Assembly: GCF_003865015.1 (NCBI RefSeq)
Contig: NZ_BHVV01000001.1
Span: forward strand, 744,001-808,000
Source: Sulfurisoma sediminicola
GTDB taxonomy: Bacteria > Pseudomonadota > Gammaproteobacteria > Burkholderiales > Rhodocyclaceae
DNA: 64,000 bases
Direction: 5' to 3'
The notes under the pieces were generated by a model, which was given only the letters and a program-made list of their open reading frames with translations, was not told where the DNA came from and did not search any database. Below are positions 60,011-64,000 of this stretch, piece after piece. How positions within the stretch are numbered: the first letter of the stretch is position 1; the number at the start of each line of letters is the position of its first letter. Position numbers and translations under genes: made by a program.

Positions 60011-62592
60011 TCCGCTTTCTTGGCGATCTTCTTCTTTGCGGCAGGCTTGGCGGCGGCCTTGGCCTTGGTGGTCCTGGCTTTGGCCGGTGCCTTCACCGTC
60101 TCGCCGGCGCCGACATTTTCAGTCTTGGCGGCGGTGGTCTTCGGTGCCTTCGGCGCGCGCTGCTCGAACTCGAAGCCGACCTTGCCGTCGGTCCCGCGCA
60201 CCAGGTAGGCCGAGAACTTCTTGCGCGTGCGGTTGGAGACGAAACCCTTCAACAGGCTGGTCTTGCCGCTTTCCAGCAGCTTCTGCATCTCGGCGCGGGA
60301 GATCTCCTGCTGCAGGATCACCTTGCCGGAGCGGAAGTCGCAGCTCTTCGCCGCGCCCACCGATTTTTCGCAGACGTAGGACATCGGCTGTTCGAAGACG
60401 CGGGCGCCGCACTTGGGACACGGACCGAGCGCTTCCTGGCCGCTGAAATCGATTTCCTCGCCATCGCCCTCGTCGTTGCCGAAGTCGAAGGAGGGCGCGT
60501 GGTTCTCGTCGAGCTTGATGACGGCGGCGAACGGCCGCCCCATCTTGCTGCGGAAGCCCTGCAGCGGGCCGATCTGGCGGTCGCGCAGCAGCTGGTCCAT
60601 TTCCTCCGGTTCCCACTGGCGGCCGGCGACGATCTTCCACAGCTTGTAGTCGCACTTGTCGCACTTGAAGTGCTTGTAGGCTTCGTGGATGGTGCCGCCG
60701 CACTTGGGGCAGGGCGTCTGCAGCGGGCCGAAGTCGGGGTCGGCGAAGTCGCCGGTCTTGATGCGCTCGACCATCACCTGAGTCTGCTCGGTGATGTGGG
60801 CCATGAACTCCTCGCGCTTGAGCCGGCCCTGTTCCATCTCCTTCAGCTTCCATTCCCACAGGCCGGTCAGCTCGGGTGAGCGGATTTCGTCGACCTGCAA
60901 CTGTTCCAGCGCGAACAGCAGGGAAAAGGCCTTGGCGGTCGGTTGCAGTTCGCGGCCGTTGCGATGCAGGTATTCCTCGGCGATCAGGCCCTCGATGGTG
61001 GCGGCGCGCGTGGCCGGCGTGCCGAGGCCGCGCTCGGACATGGCTTCGCGCAACTCTTCGTCCTCGATCAGCTTGCCGGCGCCTTCCATGGCGGAGAGCA
61101 GCGTGGCTTCGTTGAAACGCGCCGGCGGCTTGGTGGCATTGGCCTTGACCTCGACGTCGTTGGCCCAGACGCGCTCCTTCGGTTCGACCCTGGGCAGCGA
61201 CGGCGCATCGTCCTCGACCTGGTCCTGCTTGCCATAGACGGCGAGCCAGCCGGCGGTGACCAGCACCTTGCCCTCGGTCTTGAAGGCTTCGTTCTCCACG
61301 CGGGTGATGCGCGTGGTCATCAGGTATTCGGCGGCCGGGTAGAAGATGGCGAGGAAGCGCCGCGTCACCAGGTCGTAGATCTTCTGCTCGGCGTCCGACA
61401 GGCTCTTCGGGTGGGCGCCGGTGGGGATGATGGCGAAGTGGTCCGAGACCTTGGCGTTGTTGAAGATGCGCTTGTTGGGGTGCACCCAGCCGTTCTTCAG
61501 TACGTCGCGGGCCAGCCCTTCGTAGCCGGTCTCCTCCATCGCCTTCAGCGTGACCTTGACGGTGTCGAGGTAGTCCTCGGGCAGGTAACGCGAGTCGGTC
61601 CGCGGGTAGGTCAGCGCCTTGTGCTTTTCGTAGAGCGCCTGGGCGATGGACAGCGTGGTGCGCGCCGAGAAGCCGAAGCGGCCGTTGGCCTCGCGCTGCA
61701 GGCTGGTGAGGTCGAACAGCAGCGGCGACATCTCCGTCTTGGGCTTGCTTTCGTCCGTGACCGTGCCGTGCTTGCCGAGGCAGATCTTGCGGATTTCCTC
61801 TGCACGGGCTTGCGTCCATAACCTCTCGGCCTTGGCGTGTTCGTCGTCGGCCTTCTTGAATTTCTCGTCGAACCAGCGGCCGCGGTAGGTGCCGGCCACG
61901 GCCTGGAACTCGGCCTCGACTTCCCAGTAGTCGCGCGGCACGAAGGCCTTGATGCGGCGTTCGCGCTCGACCAGGATGGCCAGCGTCGGCGTCTGCACGC
62001 GACCGACGGTGGTCTTGTAGAAGCCGCCTTCCTTCGAGTTGAAGGCGGTCATGGCGCGGGTGCCGTTGATGCCGATCAGCCAGTCGGCTTCCGACCTGCA
62101 GCGCGCGGCGTCGGCCAGCGGCAGCATCTCGGCGTCGGAGCGCAGGTGGGCGAAGCCGTCGCGGATCGCGGCGGGCGTCATCGACTGCAGCCACAGCCGG
62201 CGCACCGGCTTGGCGTTCTTTTCGCCCAGCGCGTGCTGCGCGACGTAGCGGAAGATCAGTTCGCCCTCGCGGCCTGCGTCGCAGGCATTCACCAGGCCCG
62301 CGACGTCCTTGCGCTTCATCAGCTTGGTCAGCAGCCGCAGGCGCTCGGCGGTCTTGTCGATGGGGTTCAACGCGAAGCGCGGCGGAATCATCGGCAAGTG
62401 GGTGAAGGTCCACTTGCCGCGCTTGACGTCGTATTCCTCGGGCACCGTGAGTTCGAGCAGGTGGCCGATGGCCGAGGAGAGCACGTAGTCGTCGCTCTCG
62501 AAGTAGTCGCCCTGGCGCGTGAAGCCCCCCAGGGCCTTGGCGATGTCCTGGGCGACGGAGGGTTTCTCGGCGATGATGAGTTGCTTGGTCAT
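60007..62592 (-). CDS. topB: DNA topoisomerase III
   Basis: An 861-residue type IA topoisomerase. TOPRIM LIIAEKPSVAQDIAKALG and NACDAGREGELIFR; active-site Tyr329 in ALTYPRTDSRYLP (E. coli TopB Tyr328). The C-terminal part, absent from the 653-residue E. coli enzyme, has zinc-ribbon segments CPKCGGTIHEAYKHFKCDKC and CPKCGARVF with further Cys, then a topo C-terminal repeat, and a Lys/Ala-rich tail (KAAAKPAAKKKIAKKAE) that likely binds DNA nonspecifically. Decatenates DNA and acts on single strands. Confidence 0.95.
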   Translation of the reverse strand: MTKQLIIAEKPSVAQDIAKALGGFTRQGDYFESDDYVLSSAIGHLLELTVPEEYDVKRGKWTFTHLPMIPPRFALNPIDKTAERLRLLTKLMKRKDVAGLVNACDAGREGELIFRYVAQHALGEKNAKPVRRLWLQSMTPAAIRDGFAHLRSDAEMLPLADAARCRSEADWLIGINGTRAMTAFNSKEGGFYKTTVGRVQTPTLAILVERERRIKAFVPRDYWEVEAEFQAVAGTYRGRWFDEKFKKADDEHAKAERLWTQARAEEIRKICLGKHGTVTDESKPKTEMSPLLFDLTSLQREANGRFGFSARTTLSIAQALYEKHKALTYPRTDSRYLPEDYLDTVKVTLKAMEETGYEGLARDVLKNGWVHPNKRIFNNAKVSDHFAIIPTGAHPKSLSDAEQKIYDLVTRRFLAIFYPAAEYLMTTRITRVENEAFKTEGKVLVTAGWLAVYGKQDQVEDDAPSLPRVEPKERVWANDVEVKANATKPPARFNEATLLSAMEGAGKLIEDEELREAMSERGLGTPATRAATIEGLIAEEYLHRNGRELQPTAKAFSLLFALEQLQVDEIRSPELTGLWEWKLKEMEQGRLKREEFMAHITEQTQVMVERIKTGDFADPDFGPLQTPCPKCGGTIHEAYKHFKCDKCDYKLWKIVAGRQWEPEEMDQLLRDRQIGPLQGFRSKMGRPFAAVIKLDENHAPSFDFGNDEGDGEEIDFSGQEALGPCPKCGARVFEQPMSYVCEKSVGAAKSCDFRSGKVILQQEISRAEMQKLLESGKTSLLKGFVSNRTRKKFSAYLVRGTDGKVGFEFEQRAPKAPKTTAAKTENVGAGETVKAPAKARTTKAKAAAKPAAKKKIAKKAE

Positions 62593-62697
62593 GGGCGGGT
62601 CAGTGCGGCGCGGGGAGCGCCAATGAGCGCGGCATGATAAGCGCGGCTTGCCGGCTAAGGCAAGCCGGCACTTTTTGACGTTCCCCGCTGGAGGCGG

Positions 62698-63195
62698 CTA
62701 ATGGAACAGCGGCCGGGACGGTTCGTCGCCCAGATCGCCGACGTCATCAAAGCCGTAGTCGTCCTCGAGCAGCTCCTCGAGAATCAGGGCGTCGAGCGGC
62801 AGCTGCCGGCGCCAGACCACCATCAGCACGATGCCCTTGAGCTTGGCCAGCGGGATCTCCTCGTCGGACAGCGCCAGGGCGCGTTCGAGGATGAGTTCGC
62901 GCGCGGTGGCGTCTATGGCCTCGGCCTGCTCGAGGAAGCTGAGGAAGCCGCGGCACTCGGCCGGCAGCCGGGCGAGTTCGGCTTCGTGGTAGAAGCGCAT
63001 CGATCCGGTCAGCGTCGGCGAGGACAGCGCGACCGGAGCCGTCGCCGCGTCGTTGAAGCCGGCGAGCCAGTCGATGGCTTCGGAGATGGCGTCGTCCTCG
63101 AAACCGGCGGCCATGAGCTTCTTGGCCAATGCGGCCGGTTCGGGGCAGGCGTCGGGCAGATAGTGTTCGAAGAGGTAGAAGAGGATGTCGATCAT
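62698..63195 (-). CDS. smg: DUF494 family protein Smg
   Basis: A 165-residue acidic protein matching Smg (E. coli 157): MIDILFYLFEHYLP at the start, EAIDWLAGFND, and LDALILEELLEDDYGFDD near the end. It has no known biochemical function; its place immediately downstream of dprA is conserved. The ATG is 2 bases after the dprA stop. Confidence 0.93.
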   Translation of the reverse strand: MIDILFYLFEHYLPDACPEPAALAKKLMAAGFEDDAISEAIDWLAGFNDAATAPVALSSPTLTGSMRFYHEAELARLPAECRGFLSFLEQAEAIDATARELILERALALSDEEIPLAKLKGIVLMVVWRRQLPLDALILEELLEDDYGFDDVGDLGDEPSRPLFH

Positions 63196-63197
63196 GA

Positions 63198-64000
63198 TCA
63201 GTTGGGACCCTGCCCTCGGTTAACCCGTTGATACAGACCACCGGGCAGCTGAGCAACCCGGCCCTCGAGTTCCAGTGACAGCAGCATCGCAAGAAGATCG
63301 GCCGGCGTCAAGCCGCTGCGCGCCGACAGTGCGTCGAGGCTGACCGGCACCTCGTCCATGTGATCGAGCAGCGCGGCCGCGGCGAGGTCGCCAGCCGGCC
63401 GTTCCGCGGGCGTCGGCGTCGCGGCGCCACCGCGCTTTTGCCAATGCAGTTCCTCGAGAATGTCCTCGGCGCGCTCGACGAGCTTGGCGCCCTGCCTGAT
63501 CAACTGGTGGCAACCCTTGGCCAGCGGCGAGTGGATCGAGCCGGGGATGGCGAAAACCTCACGCCCCGCTTCGGCCGCGAGCCGCGCGGTGATCAGCGAA
63601 CCGCTCTTCTCGGCTGCCTCGACCACCAGGCAGCCGAGGCTGATGCCGGCGATCAGGCGGTTGCGGCGGGGGAAGTTGCCGGGCAGCGCGGCAGTGCCCA
63701 GCGGGAATTCGGACACGACGCAGCCGCGCTCGACGATTGCGCGGGTCAGCGCCTCGTTGCGCGCCGGGTAGATGCGGTCGGCGCCGGTGCCGATGACGGC
63801 GATGGTCGAGGCGCTGCCGTCCAGCACACCGAGAGCCCCGCGGTGGGCGGCGGCATCGATGCCCAGGGCCAGGCCGCTGACGACGGTGAGGCCGGCGGCC
63901 GCGACGCTCGCGGCGAAGGCCTCGGCATTGACCTCGCCCTGCTTCGTCGCGTTGCGACTGCCGACGATGGCGAGCGCGGGATGGTTGAGCAGCTCGGCGC
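63198..64000 (-). CDS. dprA: DNA processing protein DprA (5' end beyond the window)
   Basis: About 267 C-terminal codons of a DprA/Smf protein, the loader of RecA on transforming single-stranded DNA. The Rossmann domain starts in the window with PALAIVGSRNATKQGE, and continues VVSGLALGIDAAAHRGAL, YPARNEALTRAIVERG and FPRRNRLIAGISLGCLVVEAAEKSGSLITA; the C-terminal winged helix (PVSLDALSARSGLTPADLLAML) ends at 63198. The N-terminal SAM-like region lies to the right. Confidence 0.95.
   Translation of the reverse strand, partial: AELLNHPALAIVGSRNATKQGEVNAEAFAASVAAAGLTVVSGLALGIDAAAHRGALGVLDGSASTIAVIGTGADRIYPARNEALTRAIVERGCVVSEFPLGTAALPGNFPRRNRLIAGISLGCLVVEAAEKSGSLITARLAAEAGREVFAIPGSIHSPLAKGCHQLIRQGAKLVERAEDILEELHWQKRGGAATPTPAERPAGDLAAAALLDHMDEVPVSLDALSARSGLTPADLLAMLLSLELEGRVAQLPGGLYQRVNRGQGPN

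Overview
The window looks like an origin-proximal chromosomal segment of a GC-rich betaproteobacterium, most likely of the Rhodocyclales (Azoarcus/Dechloromonas/Thauera relatives). The case rests on gene content and order: dnaA-dnaN-gyrB next to rpmH-rnpA-yidD-yidC-mnmE, a complete atp operon next to parAB-rsmG-mnmG, smg between dprA and topB, and NtrC/NasT-type control of nitrate assimilation. Genus assignment is inference; no rRNA or tRNA gene is visible.

Layout. 1-1.9 kb: phosphate two-component pair phoR (cut by the window edge) and phoB. 1.97-5.3 kb: DUF971 protein, ubiE, Tim44-like protein, ubiJ and a small haem-binding protein. 5.3-6.9 kb: Ser/Thr kinase with a PEGA-like tail. 7.0-13.9 kb: atpIBEFHAGDC with its own promoter and terminator. 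14-18.2 kb: parB, parA, rsmG, mnmG, with two parS sites just upstream. 18.3-23.2 kb: a branched-chain amino acid ABC transporter with fused permease-ATPase LivMG. 23.2-27.8 kb: TauE-like exporter, mnmE, yidC, yidD, rnpA, rpmH. 28-33.3 kb: dnaA, dnaN, gyrB, with DnaA boxes and AT-rich DNA on both sides of dnaA. 33.3-38.1 kb: dbpA, an unknown small protein, dgkA, a PAP2 phosphatase, htpX, and a TerC-family gene behind a yybP-ykoY manganese riboswitch.

38.4-51.4 kb is a nitrogen-assimilation region: nasA on the plus strand, and nasT-nrtA-nrtB-nrtC-nirB-nirD on the minus strand. Both units have NtrC-type sites plus near-perfect sigma-54 promoters. The nrtA leader also folds into an ANTAR-type double hairpin that overlaps an intrinsic terminator, a two-layer switch for nitrogen limitation (NtrC) and nitrate (NasT). 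Between the two units lies a low-GC insert (42.5-44.8 kb) with an EVE-domain/RecB-like nuclease and a ParE/RHH toxin-antitoxin pair. The nuclease is the best candidate for an unusual system, a possible modification-dependent restriction enzyme.

51.4-64 kb: HPP-CBS membrane protein, a very large PAS-GGDEF-EAL protein ending in a CZB zinc-sensor domain, an aminoglycoside-phosphotransferase-like/AAA protein, an OxyR-box-controlled dps gene followed by a duplicated dps tail, two tandem DUF924 genes, topB, smg, and dprA running off the right edge.
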